Source of the DNA: Bordetella parapertussis
GTDB lineage: Bacteria; Pseudomonadota; Gammaproteobacteria; Burkholderiales; SG8-41
Reading direction: 5' to 3'
Assembly (NCBI GenBank): GCA_945885345.1
Contig: CAMCYP010000009.1
Coordinates: 1 to 64,000, forward strand
DNA length: 64,000 nt
The first letter of the stretch is position 1; the number at the start of each line of letters is the position of its first letter. The position numbers and the translations under genes are program-made. Below the pieces are notes generated by a model. That model saw only the letters and a list, made by a program, of their open reading frames with translations, was not told where the DNA came from and ran no database searches. Positions 9,391 through 17,634 of the stretch are shown piece by piece.

Positions 9391-9599
9391 CAACCAGGCG
9401 CAAGTCGAAATTCATTCACGAAAGCCGCTATGTGGCCGAAGTTGAAGTCGAGGTAATTGAAGACGAGACTTCATGGTCGCCGTATCTGTCGCTGGAAGAC
9501 GCGCAACGCCTTGACTTGGTTCGTGATGCGTTGAGAAGCGGGGATATTAAAGCGGCTGCACGGGTCGGGCGTGTTTATACGCTGGAGCCTGTTGCTTGA
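9387..9599 (+). CDS. Small protein coupled to the DUF4258 gene, possible antitoxin
   Basis: ATG at 9387 overlaps the stop of the upstream gene (ATGA); MTTRRKSKFIHESRYVAEVEVEVIEDETSWSPYLSLEDAQRLDLVRDALRSGDIKAAARVGRVYTLEPVA. Confidence 0.7.
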   Translation: MTTRRKSKFIHESRYVAEVEVEVIEDETSWSPYLSLEDAQRLDLVRDALRSGDIKAAARVGRVYTLEPVA

Positions 9600-9781
9600 A
9601 GCGAACTGTGATGAAGTAGTAGTTAATCCGAGATGCATGTTTGAAAGACCTGACCCCATGGGTTTTAATTAACTACGCCGCACAATCCGCATTATTCGTG
9701 GGGAAACCTCGGAACCTGGCCCCTTTAACTCATAGGCCCCGAACGTTATCCGATGAAGCTCCGTCTGGGAGGGGATGAGAG

Positions 9782-10159
9782 ATGCGGGCTAGCAAGAAGA
9801 CCGGTGAGATATCGGAAGCCGAGAAGCCACTTGATACGGTGGCGGAATATCAGCGTAGGCGCAAACTGCAGACGAAGTATGGCCGTCCATTTTTAGCGGC
9901 CACGATATTCTGTGGGCTGGGCCTGTTAGCACTGTTCTACTTCAATATATTTTCTCCCATTCTTAGGGGGCAGTTGTTTTTCCTGTTAGGAATTGGATTG
10001 TTTGCTTCATGGGCTATTTTTCTCTTCGTCCAAACAAAATATGGTCGTTGTCCAAATTGCGAGAGACTTCCCCTCGACTCACGCGGGGGATTAAGTTTCA
10101 ATCCCGAATTTTGCACAAAGTGCGGCGCAAGATTGAGAGAGTATTCATCATTGCTCTAA
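9782..10159 (+). CDS. Hypothetical membrane protein with C-terminal zinc-ribbon-like motif
   Basis: Two hydrophobic stretches then CPNCERLP...CTKCGARL. Confidence 0.65.
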   Translation: MRASKKTGEISEAEKPLDTVAEYQRRRKLQTKYGRPFLAATIFCGLGLLALFYFNIFSPILRGQLFFLLGIGLFASWAIFLFVQTKYGRCPNCERLPLDSRGGLSFNPEFCTKCGARLREYSSLL

Positions 10160-10219
10160 TTATTTGGTAATTCCTGGACCAAACGCAAATCAAAGGTATC
10201 CGAGTGGAGTTCCCAGGAT

Positions 10220-10522
10220 TCAGTGGACACGCTTGCAATCCCGTTTAGCAGCTGTTTCGAATTCCTCCGGGCTAACCCCACCCAAGTAGCTGTGGCGACG
10301 CGTTCGATCGTAAAACAAGTCTATATAGTCAGGGATATCCGCACGTGCGATCTCCCGGTTCTTGTAGATTCGTTTCTTGATACGCTCTTTCTTCAAGCTG
10401 CTGAAGAAGGACTCGGCAACCGCATTGTCCCAGCAATTGCCCCGTCGGCTCATGCTGGTCTCCAGGTGATTGGTTCGGCAAAAGCGTCGCCAATCGTCGC
10501 TACCGTACTGCGAACCTTGATC
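10220..10522 (-). pseudogene. C-terminal fragment of an IS3-family (OrfB, rve) transposase
   Basis: SDQGSQYGSDDWRRFCRTNHLETSMSRRGNCWDNAVAESFFSSLKKERI...IDLFYDRTRRHSYLGGVSPEEFE; DDE integrase C-terminal half only, no upstream half. Confidence 0.92.
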
Positions 10523-10531
10523 TGAGCAAGC

Positions 10532-10562
10532 GTAGCCCGTAAGGAGCGTAGCGAATTACGGG
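10532..10562 (+). repeat. REP-like palindromic repeat, left copy of an inverted pair
   Basis: gtagcccgtaaggagcgtagcgaattacggg; its reverse complement recurs at 10805-10835 with 2 mismatches in 31 nt. Confidence 0.85.
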
Positions 10563-10569
10563 ATCACAG

Positions 10570-10788
10570 TTGAATGACCAATCGTTGATGGGAAGTTCTA
10601 TGGTAAATCCCAAAGATCAGGTTTACGCACTTTTGCAGAATCTCCCCAAAGACGCGAGCTACGAAGACATCCGGTACCATCTCTACGTTCTGCAGAAAGT
10701 GCAATGCGGCCTGCAGCGCACGGAGTCAGAAGGGGTTGTTGCTCATGGAGATGTGAAGGCACGCCTTGGTCAATGGCTCGCGTCTTAG
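10570..10788 (+). CDS. Small antitoxin-like protein without an adjacent toxin
   Basis: VYALLQNLPKDASYEDIRYHLYVLQKVQCGLQRTESEGVVAHGDVKARLGQWLAS resembles small RelB-like antitoxins; no partner ORF next to it. Confidence 0.65.
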   Translation: MNDQSLMGSSMVNPKDQVYALLQNLPKDASYEDIRYHLYVLQKVQCGLQRTESEGVVAHGDVKARLGQWLAS

Positions 10789-10804
10789 GGTGAATGAGCG
10801 CATT

Positions 10805-10835
10805 CCCGTAATCCGCTTCGCTCCTTACGGGCTAC
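10805..10835 (-). repeat. REP-like palindromic repeat, right copy
   Basis: cccgtaatccgcttcgctccttacgggctac. Confidence 0.85.
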
Positions 10836-10838
10836 GGG

Positions 10839-11417
10839 TTAGTTGATGCCACTGTTGGCAGCCAGCTCTTCCCGCGTATTGATATTCCGAAACGCCGCCT
10901 CATCCGCAAACTGCACTTCCACCACATTCAGTTGCGAGTACCACAGGTCGATCTTGCGCCCGCCGGATTCGAGGAAGGCGGTGAGGCTGGGCAGCACGGA
11001 TTTTTTGCACAGGCTGAACACCGGATGCGGTTGATCGCCGGTTTTGGCGACGGCGAGTTCGGCGTTGTTGGCATCCATCGCGGCTTTGAGTTGCGAGACC
11101 AGATCCAGCGGCAGGAAGGGGGAGTCGCAGGGCGCGGTGACCACCAGCGGATGCGCGGCTTCACTCAGGCCGCGGTGCAGGCCGGCCAGCGGACCGGCAT
11201 AGCCGCCGATGGCGTCAGGGATGACTTTGTATCCAAGTGATTGATATTGTTCAATATTCTGGTTGGCGTTGATCAGCAGTTCGTCGACTTGTGGGGCGAA
11301 GCGTTCGATGACCCAGTGCGCCATCGGTTTGCCGCGCAATAGCTGCAGGCCTTTATCCACGCCGCCCATGCGCCGGCCTTGGCCGCCGGCGAGAAGAATT
11401 CCTGTAATGCCGGTCAT
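10839..11417 (-). CDS. mobA: Molybdenum cofactor guanylyltransferase
   Basis: GILLAGGQGRRMGGVDKGLQLLRGKPM, PLVVTAPCDSPFLP. Confidence 0.95.
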   Translation of the reverse strand: MTGITGILLAGGQGRRMGGVDKGLQLLRGKPMAHWVIERFAPQVDELLINANQNIEQYQSLGYKVIPDAIGGYAGPLAGLHRGLSEAAHPLVVTAPCDSPFLPLDLVSQLKAAMDANNAELAVAKTGDQPHPVFSLCKKSVLPSLTAFLESGGRKIDLWYSQLNVVEVQFADEAAFRNINTREELAANSGIN

Positions 11418-12253
11418 GCAAGCATCGTGCTGGTGACGGGTTTGACGAAACGCTCGCGGCCGGTGAACAGCAGGTAGTGTTTGTTGACCGCGCGGCCGAT
11501 CATGGTGATGCCGGTGCGCTGCGCGACGTCGTGGCCCATCTGCGTGAGTCCCGAGCGCGAGACGAGAAAGGGGATGCGCATCTGCGCGGCCTTGATCACC
11601 ATTTCCGAAGTCAGCCGGCCTGTGGTGTAGAACACCTTGTCCGAGCCGTCAAGGTCTTCCAGCCACATCAGGCCGGCGATGGCGTCCACCGCGTTGTGGC
11701 GGCCGACATCTTCGACGAAGTGCAGGATTTCGGCGTTGTCGCCGTTGACTGAAGCCAGCGCGCAGCCGTGTACGGCGCCGGCGCTTTTGTAGATGGTTTC
11801 ATGACGGCGCACCGCGTCGAGCAGGGCGTAGAGGCCGGATTCGCTGAGTTGCACGTCGTCGCGCAACTGGATACTGTCGATTTCTTCCATCAGGTCGCCG
11901 AACACCGTGCCCTGGCCGCAGCCGGTGGTGACGGTGCGTTTGCTCATTTTTTTGGTGAGGCCGCGGATCGCCTTGCGCGTGGTGACTGCGGCGGAATCGG
12001 TTTCCCAATCCACCTGTACCGCGGCGATGTCGGCGATGGACTTCACCAGCCGCTGATTGCGCAGATAACCCAGCACCAGCGCTTCGGGGTTCTGCCCCAG
12101 CGTCATCAGCGTGACGATTTCGCGCTTGTCGATATAGATCGTCAGCGGATGTTCGCCGGCGATCGGCGTGGCCTGGCTTTCGCCGTGTTCGTTGATGGCG
12201 TCGACTTCGACGGTCAGCGGGCGGGTGGCGGTGGTGATTTCGGGTTTGGTCAC
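11414..12253 (-). CDS. fdhD: Formate dehydrogenase accessory sulfurtransferase
   Basis: EHPLTIYIDKREIVTLMTLGQNPEALVLGYL, TGCGQGTVFG, SVNGDNAEILHFVEDVGRHNAVDAIAG; GTG start. Confidence 0.95.
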   Translation of the reverse strand: MTKPEITTATRPLTVEVDAINEHGESQATPIAGEHPLTIYIDKREIVTLMTLGQNPEALVLGYLRNQRLVKSIADIAAVQVDWETDSAAVTTRKAIRGLTKKMSKRTVTTGCGQGTVFGDLMEEIDSIQLRDDVQLSESGLYALLDAVRRHETIYKSAGAVHGCALASVNGDNAEILHFVEDVGRHNAVDAIAGLMWLEDLDGSDKVFYTTGRLTSEMVIKAAQMRIPFLVSRSGLTQMGHDVAQRTGITMIGRAVNKHYLLFTGRERFVKPVTSTMLA

Positions 12254-12277
12254 GGGGTTATGGCAAATGTTTTAGCG

Positions 12278-12320
12278 GCCCCTCTCCCTGGCCCTCTCCC
12301 CACCAAGCGGTGGGGAGATG
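12278..12320. repeat. Dispersed palindromic intergenic element, copy C
   Basis: cccctctccctggccCTCCCCACC-aagc-GGTGGGGAG arrangement between fdhD and moaA. Confidence 0.75.
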
Positions 12321-12344
12321 GGATTCAGTGAGAAGGGTGTCGCG

Positions 12345-13379
12345 TTAGCCACCGATATACGACATCTCGATTTTTTTCAGCGGCACCGTCTGCTCACTGC
12401 GGATTTCGGAGTAACGATCACTGCGTTGCGTCCAGACCTTGCCGATCGCCGCATGGATCGCTTCGTCGCTGGCGCCGCCGCGCAGCAGTGTGCGCAGGTC
12501 GTGGCCGGCGGTGGCGAACAGGCAGGTGTAGAGCTGGCCTTCGGTGGAGATGCGGGCGCGAGTGCAGTCGCGGCAGAAGGCTTGGGTGACGGAGGCGATG
12601 ACGCCGATTTCGCCGGTGCCGTCCTTGTAGCGCCAGCGCTCGGCGACTTCGCCGGTGTAATTGGGATCGGCGGGTTCCAATGGCATTTCTTTTGAAATGC
12701 GCTCGACGATTTCACGCGCACTGACCACGTCATCCATGCGCCAGCCGTTGGTGGCGCCGACGTCCATGTATTCGATGAAACGCAGGATGTGGCCGCGTTC
12801 GCGGAAAAATTGTGCCATCGGCACGATGCTGTCTTCGTTGAGGCCGCGCTTGACCACCATGTTGATCTTGATCGGATCGAAACCGGCGGCGGCGGCGGCG
12901 TCGATGCCGGCTATGACTTTGCTGACCGGGAAATCGACATCGTTCATGGCCTTGAATACGGCATCGTCCAGTGAATCGAGGCTGACGGTGATGCGTTTTA
13001 ATCCGGCGGCACGCAGGGCTTCGGCTTTTTTCACCAGCAGAGAACCGTTGGTGGTCAGCGTCAGGTCGAGATCGGGAATTTCGGCAAGCATGCCGATCAG
13101 CCGTTCAACACCGCGACGTACCAGCGGCTCGCCGCCGGTGAGGCGGATTTTTTCGATGCCATGCTGTGTGAACAGGCGGGCGAGCCTTGCGATTTCTTCA
13201 AAGCTGAGCAAGGCCGAGCGTTCGAGAAATTGGTAATCGCTGCCGAAAGTTTCCTTGGGCATGCAATAAATGCAGCGGAAATTGCAGCGGTCGGTGATGG
13301 AAATGCGCAGGTCGCGCAGCGGCCGGCCGAGGCGGTCTTGGGTCGCGGTGGTTTGAGGTGCTGTTGGGAGTTTGTTCAT
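12345..13379 (-). CDS. moaA: GTP 3',8-cyclase
   Basis: [55 protein letters not shown]. Confidence 0.96.
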   Translation of the reverse strand: MNKLPTAPQTTATQDRLGRPLRDLRISITDRCNFRCIYCMPKETFGSDYQFLERSALLSFEEIARLARLFTQHGIEKIRLTGGEPLVRRGVERLIGMLAEIPDLDLTLTTNGSLLVKKAEALRAAGLKRITVSLDSLDDAVFKAMNDVDFPVSKVIAGIDAAAAAGFDPIKINMVVKRGLNEDSIVPMAQFFRERGHILRFIEYMDVGATNGWRMDDVVSAREIVERISKEMPLEPADPNYTGEVAERWRYKDGTGEIGVIASVTQAFCRDCTRARISTEGQLYTCLFATAGHDLRTLLRGGASDEAIHAAIGKVWTQRSDRYSEIRSEQTVPLKKIEMSYIGG

Positions 13380-13506
13380 GGGAGCCTGAGAGGGTAATTA
13401 TGGCAAATGCCGCTCCCGTGGCGCAAGGAAGGCATTACTTCAAAATCAAGTATTTAGCTGCGGTGCAAGGTTGTATAGGCTGTGCTTCTCCCGCAAAATG
13501 GTCTTT

Positions 13507-14010
13507 ATGGACGAAACACCGACAACCGTAGTGCAACGCTGGGCCGCCGCCGTGGTCATGGAACGCACGCTCCTCACCAACCGCTGGGCCAGCGAAAAAT
13601 GGGAAGCCAAAGCGGTGCTGCCTGACATGGATCCAGCTGCGCCGCCGCGTGTGCTGCTGGAAGACGCCGGCCGCCTTCAGGTATTGTTTTCCGGACTGCA
13701 GATCAGGCTGCAACGCGACGAGGCCGAGGGGTATTACATGAACATTACCTCGCCGCAGCCCAAAGTGTTTGTGTTGTGGCGCATGGGTGAGACCTGGGCT
13801 GAGCCGCATTTTCTGACCGCGAGTTACAACGAAGGTGCGCGCTGGCTGGACAGCAGCGAAAACGTGGATGGCGTGCCGCTGCCGGTCGAGCTGGTGCCCT
13901 GGCTCGCGGCTTACTGCGATGAGCACTATCGCCCGGAGCCGCCGAAGAAGAAAAAATACGCGAGCAGCAAGGACAAAGGGCGCATGGGCAACTGGCGGCC
14001 TGACAAGTAA
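13507..14010 (+). CDS. DUF3305-family protein of the formate dehydrogenase cluster
   Basis: TVVQRWAAAVVMERTLLTNRWASEKWEAKAVLPDM; position directly upstream of the DUF3306-like gene. Confidence 0.8.
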   Translation: MDETPTTVVQRWAAAVVMERTLLTNRWASEKWEAKAVLPDMDPAAPPRVLLEDAGRLQVLFSGLQIRLQRDEAEGYYMNITSPQPKVFVLWRMGETWAEPHFLTASYNEGARWLDSSENVDGVPLPVELVPWLAAYCDEHYRPEPPKKKKYASSKDKGRMGNWRPDK

Positions 14011-14015
14011 TCGCC

Positions 14016-14564
14016 ATGGCGACATCCGAGCAAAAACCGAAAGAGACCGCCGAAGATTTCCTGTCGCGCTGGTCGAAGCGCAAAGAGGAAGTGCGCGCGG
14101 AAGCGCAGGCGCCGCGTCCGGTGCAGCCGGCAGCGCCGGCAACCCCGGCACCGGATCTGCCGCCGGTGGAAAAACTGGACATGGATTCGGACTACAGCGG
14201 TTTTTTCCATCCCAAGGTGGATGAGGCGCTGCGCCGCACGGCGCTGAAAAAACTGTTCAGCGATCCGCACTTCAACATCATGGATGGCCTCGATACCTAT
14301 ATTGACGACTATTCCATTACCGAGCCCATACCGGCAGCGATGCTGGCCGAGATGAAATCGGCGCAGAACATACTGGCCTGGGCGAAAGAGACGGAAGAGG
14401 AGGCGGAGCTGCGGCGCAATCCGCCGCCGGTCGATGCCGAGCCGGTCGCAGCGAAGCAGATTGCAGAGGATCAAACGGATGCGGTGGATGCCACGTCCGT
14501 AGCGGATGCCGCCGATGCGGAGCCGAACCAGTCTGCGGCCGATGACGCTGATAAAAACGCGTAG
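14016..14564 (+). CDS. DUF3306-family protein of the formate dehydrogenase cluster
   Basis: EDFLSRWSKRKEEVRAE...DMDSDYSGFFHPKVDEALRRTALKKLFSDPHFNIMDGLDTYIDDYS. Confidence 0.85.
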   Translation: MATSEQKPKETAEDFLSRWSKRKEEVRAEAQAPRPVQPAAPATPAPDLPPVEKLDMDSDYSGFFHPKVDEALRRTALKKLFSDPHFNIMDGLDTYIDDYSITEPIPAAMLAEMKSAQNILAWAKETEEEAELRRNPPPVDAEPVAAKQIAEDQTDAVDATSVADAADAEPNQSAADDADKNA

Positions 14565-14596
14565 ACTCCGCACAGAATAATTTTTGCAGGGAAGCC

Positions 14597-16675
14597 ATGC
14601 GTCAAAAGCCCTTGTTGTGCAATTGCAACCAGACCATGCAGGTCGATGGTAAAAAAATCGCCGGCGCGCTGGGCATGACGGACATGCCGGCGGTGCAAAG
14701 CGAATTGTGTCGCCAGCATCTGGCCTCGTTTGAATCTGCAGTAAAGTCCGGCGATGATCTGCTGGTGGCCTGCACCCAGGAAGCGCCGCTGTTTACCGCG
14801 CTGCATGCTGAATTGGGCGGCACCGGCGCCATCAATTTCGTCAACGTGCGCGAGACCGGCGGCTGGTCGGATGAAGGCAAGCTGGCGGCGCCGAAAATGG
14901 CAGCCTTGCTGGCAGCGTCCGATGTGGCCGAGCCGGAGCCGGTGCCGACGGTCAGTTACGAGGCCGGCGGTGAACTGCTGATCATCGGGCCCGGCGCGGC
15001 GATATTGCCCTGGGCGGAGCGGCTGACGGAACAGTTGTCGGTGACGGTGCTGATGACCGATGCCGGACGCGGCGCGGAATTGCCCGCGGAACGGCGCTAT
15101 CCCGTGTACTCGGGGCGGGTCACCGCGCTGGACGGTTATCTCGGTGCATTCACCGCGCAATGGGAGCAGCACAATCCGATCGATCTGGATGCCTGCACGC
15201 GCTGCGGCGCCTGTATTGAGGTTTGCCCGGAGCAGGCCATTGATTTCAGTTATCAGATTGATCTCGACAAATGCAAAAGCCACCGCAAGTGCGTGACCGC
15301 CTGCGGCAGCGTCGGTGCGATTGATTTTGATCGGCCGGCAGTGGCGCGCGAAGACCGTTTTGATCTGGTGCTGGATTTGTCGGAGACACCGCAGATCCGC
15401 CTGCACCAGCCGCCGCAGGGTTATTTCGCGCCCGGGCGCGATCCGCTGGAGCAGGCGCTGGCGGTGGCGAAGCTGACGCAACTGACAGGCGTGTTCGAAA
15501 AGCCGAAGTTTTTTGTCTACAAGGAAAAACTCTGCGCCCATGCGCGCTCGGAAATCACCGGTTGCACGGCCTGCATCGATGTCTGTTCCACTGGCGCCAT
15601 CAGCAGCCTGATCAAGGAAAACCGCGTGGCGATCGAGCCGCACCTGTGCATGGGTTGCGGTGGCTGCGCCACGGTCTGCCCGTCGGGGGCGATGACCTAT
15701 GCCTATCCGCGCGTGGCCGATGTCGGTTTGCGGTTGAAGGCCGCATTAAAAGCTTATGCGGCGGCAGGCGGACGCAATCCGCGGCTGCTGTTCCACAACA
15801 ATACCGACGGTCGTGCACTGATCACGCGCCTGGGGCGCCAGGGCAGGGGATTGCCCGCGGACATGATTCCGATCGAGGTGCTGCATGTCGCCGCCATTGG
15901 CATCGACCTGCTGCTGGGCAGTGTGGCGCTGGGTGCATCGCAGGTGGCGATCCTCGCCGCGGGATCCGAAGCGCCCGGTTATGCCGAGGCGACGGGCCGC
16001 CAGATCGCGCTGGCTGAAGACATCCTGCAGGGCTTTGGCTATGAGGCGGGACGTCTGCATTGGGTCAGTGCCGACAACCTGCAGCAGGCCGGGCAGGCGC
16101 TGTGGGGACTGAAGGCGCTGCCTGCCTTGCCGGCGGCCGGGTTCAACCTGAGCAATGAAAAACGCAGCACACTGGATTTTGTGTTCGACCATCTGCGCAG
16201 CCATGCCCCGAAGCCGGTGGATGCAATCACGCTGAAAAACGGCGCTCCATTTGGCGGGATTGGCGTCAATGCCGCCAAATGCACCTTGTGCATGGCCTGT
16301 GTCGGTGCCTGTCCGGAAGGCGCTTTGCTCGACTCCAAGGAAAGTCCTGCGCTGCGTTTTATCGAGCGGAATTGCGTGCAATGCGGATTGTGCGTACGCA
16401 CATGCCCGGAACAGGCGTTGGAGTTGCAGCCGCGGTTGTTGCTGACGGCGCAGGCCAAGACCGCCCGCACCATCAACGAGGCCCAGGCTTTTGGCTGCAT
16501 CAAATGCGGAAAACCTTTTGGAACCAAACAGATGGTTGATGGCATGCTGGCCAAGCTGGGGAAGCATTCGATGTTTGCCGAGCCGGGCGCGCTCGACCGC
16601 ATCAAGATGTGCGCGGACTGCCGGGTGATCGATCTGCTGCAGACTTCGCGGCATGGCAACATAAACGACATCTGA
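14597..16675 (+). CDS. Multi-[4Fe-4S] ferredoxin-domain protein of the formate dehydrogenase cluster
   Basis: Several CxxCxxC motifs: CTRCGACIEVCPEQ, CMGCGGCATVCPSG, CTLCMACVGACPEG, CVQCGLCVRTCPEQ. Confidence 0.88.
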   Translation: MRQKPLLCNCNQTMQVDGKKIAGALGMTDMPAVQSELCRQHLASFESAVKSGDDLLVACTQEAPLFTALHAELGGTGAINFVNVRETGGWSDEGKLAAPKMAALLAASDVAEPEPVPTVSYEAGGELLIIGPGAAILPWAERLTEQLSVTVLMTDAGRGAELPAERRYPVYSGRVTALDGYLGAFTAQWEQHNPIDLDACTRCGACIEVCPEQAIDFSYQIDLDKCKSHRKCVTACGSVGAIDFDRPAVAREDRFDLVLDLSETPQIRLHQPPQGYFAPGRDPLEQALAVAKLTQLTGVFEKPKFFVYKEKLCAHARSEITGCTACIDVCSTGAISSLIKENRVAIEPHLCMGCGGCATVCPSGAMTYAYPRVADVGLRLKAALKAYAAAGGRNPRLLFHNNTDGRALITRLGRQGRGLPADMIPIEVLHVAAIGIDLLLGSVALGASQVAILAAGSEAPGYAEATGRQIALAEDILQGFGYEAGRLHWVSADNLQQAGQALWGLKALPALPAAGFNLSNEKRSTLDFVFDHLRSHAPKPVDAITLKNGAPFGGIGVNAAKCTLCMACVGACPEGALLDSKESPALRFIERNCVQCGLCVRTCPEQALELQPRLLLTAQAKTARTINEAQAFGCIKCGKPFGTKQMVDGMLAKLGKHSMFAEPGALDRIKMCADCRVIDLLQTSRHGNINDI

Positions 16676-16781
16676 TTTTCGTACTGGGCAACGCCCCATT
16701 TTTGTGCGCGGCACGATGGAGTTTTGCCGCAAAGCCACCTAAGATAGGTAGGAATTCACATATTGGCTGCGACGGCAGAAA

Positions 16782-17420
16782 ATGATAGCGACGGCACATA
16801 ATCATTCCTCGCACAGGTCACCGGTAGCCGCCGGGACTGAGGAAAACGGGGCACGCGCCGCTTTATATGGCGCCCTCAGCCATCTGCTTTTTTCCGCACC
16901 CAACCCAAGCTTTTTGCAGCAAATCGCAGGTTCACGCGATGCCGTCAGTGATGATGCGTCGCCGCTGGCGACTGCATGGCGTGCGCTGTGTGATGTCGCC
17001 GGTTCTGCCGATGCCACTGCAGTGCGCAGCGAATTCGACACGGTGTTTGTCAGCACCGGCAAGCCGCCGGTTTCGCTGTATGCCTCGAGTTACATGGCGG
17101 GGCGGCTGCGCGGCCAGTTACTGGCTGAACTGCGTGATGATCTGGCGCGGATCGGTTATGCGCGTGCCGAAAACAGTTCCGAATACGAAGACCACCTGTC
17201 GGCATTGTGCGATGTGATGCGCGGCCTGATGGTTGACGAAGAAAACCCGGCAGTGGCCTTTGCCGCACAGCAGGCTTTTTTCCGCAATTACCTGGCACCG
17301 TGGTACGGCAAGGTGTGCGCGGCGATCAACGATTGCGAGCAGGTCGCGTTTTACCGCCCGGTTGCGGCATTTGCCCATGCTTTTTTCATCAACGAATCCG
17401 AATATTTTGAGCTTGCCTGA
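16782..17420 (+). CDS. TorD/DmsD-like molybdoenzyme chaperone
   Basis: YGALSHLLFSAPNPSFLQQIA, SLYASSYMAGRL, EDHLSALCDVMRGL; located upstream of a Tat-exported molybdoenzyme. Confidence 0.82.
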   Translation: MIATAHNHSSHRSPVAAGTEENGARAALYGALSHLLFSAPNPSFLQQIAGSRDAVSDDASPLATAWRALCDVAGSADATAVRSEFDTVFVSTGKPPVSLYASSYMAGRLRGQLLAELRDDLARIGYARAENSSEYEDHLSALCDVMRGLMVDEENPAVAFAAQQAFFRNYLAPWYGKVCAAINDCEQVAFYRPVAAFAHAFFINESEYFELA

Positions 17421-17427
17421 GGAGACC

Positions 17428-17622
17428 ATGACCATGAACGCCAGAATGAGTCGCAGAAAATTCCTAGCTGCCGCGGGTGTGGGTGGCGCCGCTGTGGCGG
17501 TTGTGGCGGCGACCGGGCGGGATGAAAAATCCAGGGTCGACGACAAGCAGGCGGCGACGCAGGGCAAGGGTTACCAAGTGTCGGCGCATGTGCGCCGCTA
17601 CTACGAAACCACCAAGGTTTAA
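17428..17622 (+). CDS. Small Tat-signal protein (formate dehydrogenase region TAT target)
   Basis: MTMNARMSRRKFLAAAGVGGAAVAVVAATGRDEKSRVDDKQAATQGKGYQVSAHVRRYYETTKV; SRRKFL Tat motif; true start 17428, not 17233. Confidence 0.82.
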   Translation: MTMNARMSRRKFLAAAGVGGAAVAVVAATGRDEKSRVDDKQAATQGKGYQVSAHVRRYYETTKV

Positions 17623-17634
17623 GGAGCAGGCGCC

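Noticed and set aside
9640-9760. gacctgaccccatgggttttaattaac and cctggcccctttaactc segments as a mobile element remnant
   Set aside because: They look like debris often seen near decayed transposons, but no boundaries or repeats could be defined from this window alone.
14471-15643. 390-aa reverse ORF opposite the 4Fe-4S protein gene
   Set aside because: Antisense artefact; His/Arg/Gln-rich with no recognisable fold.
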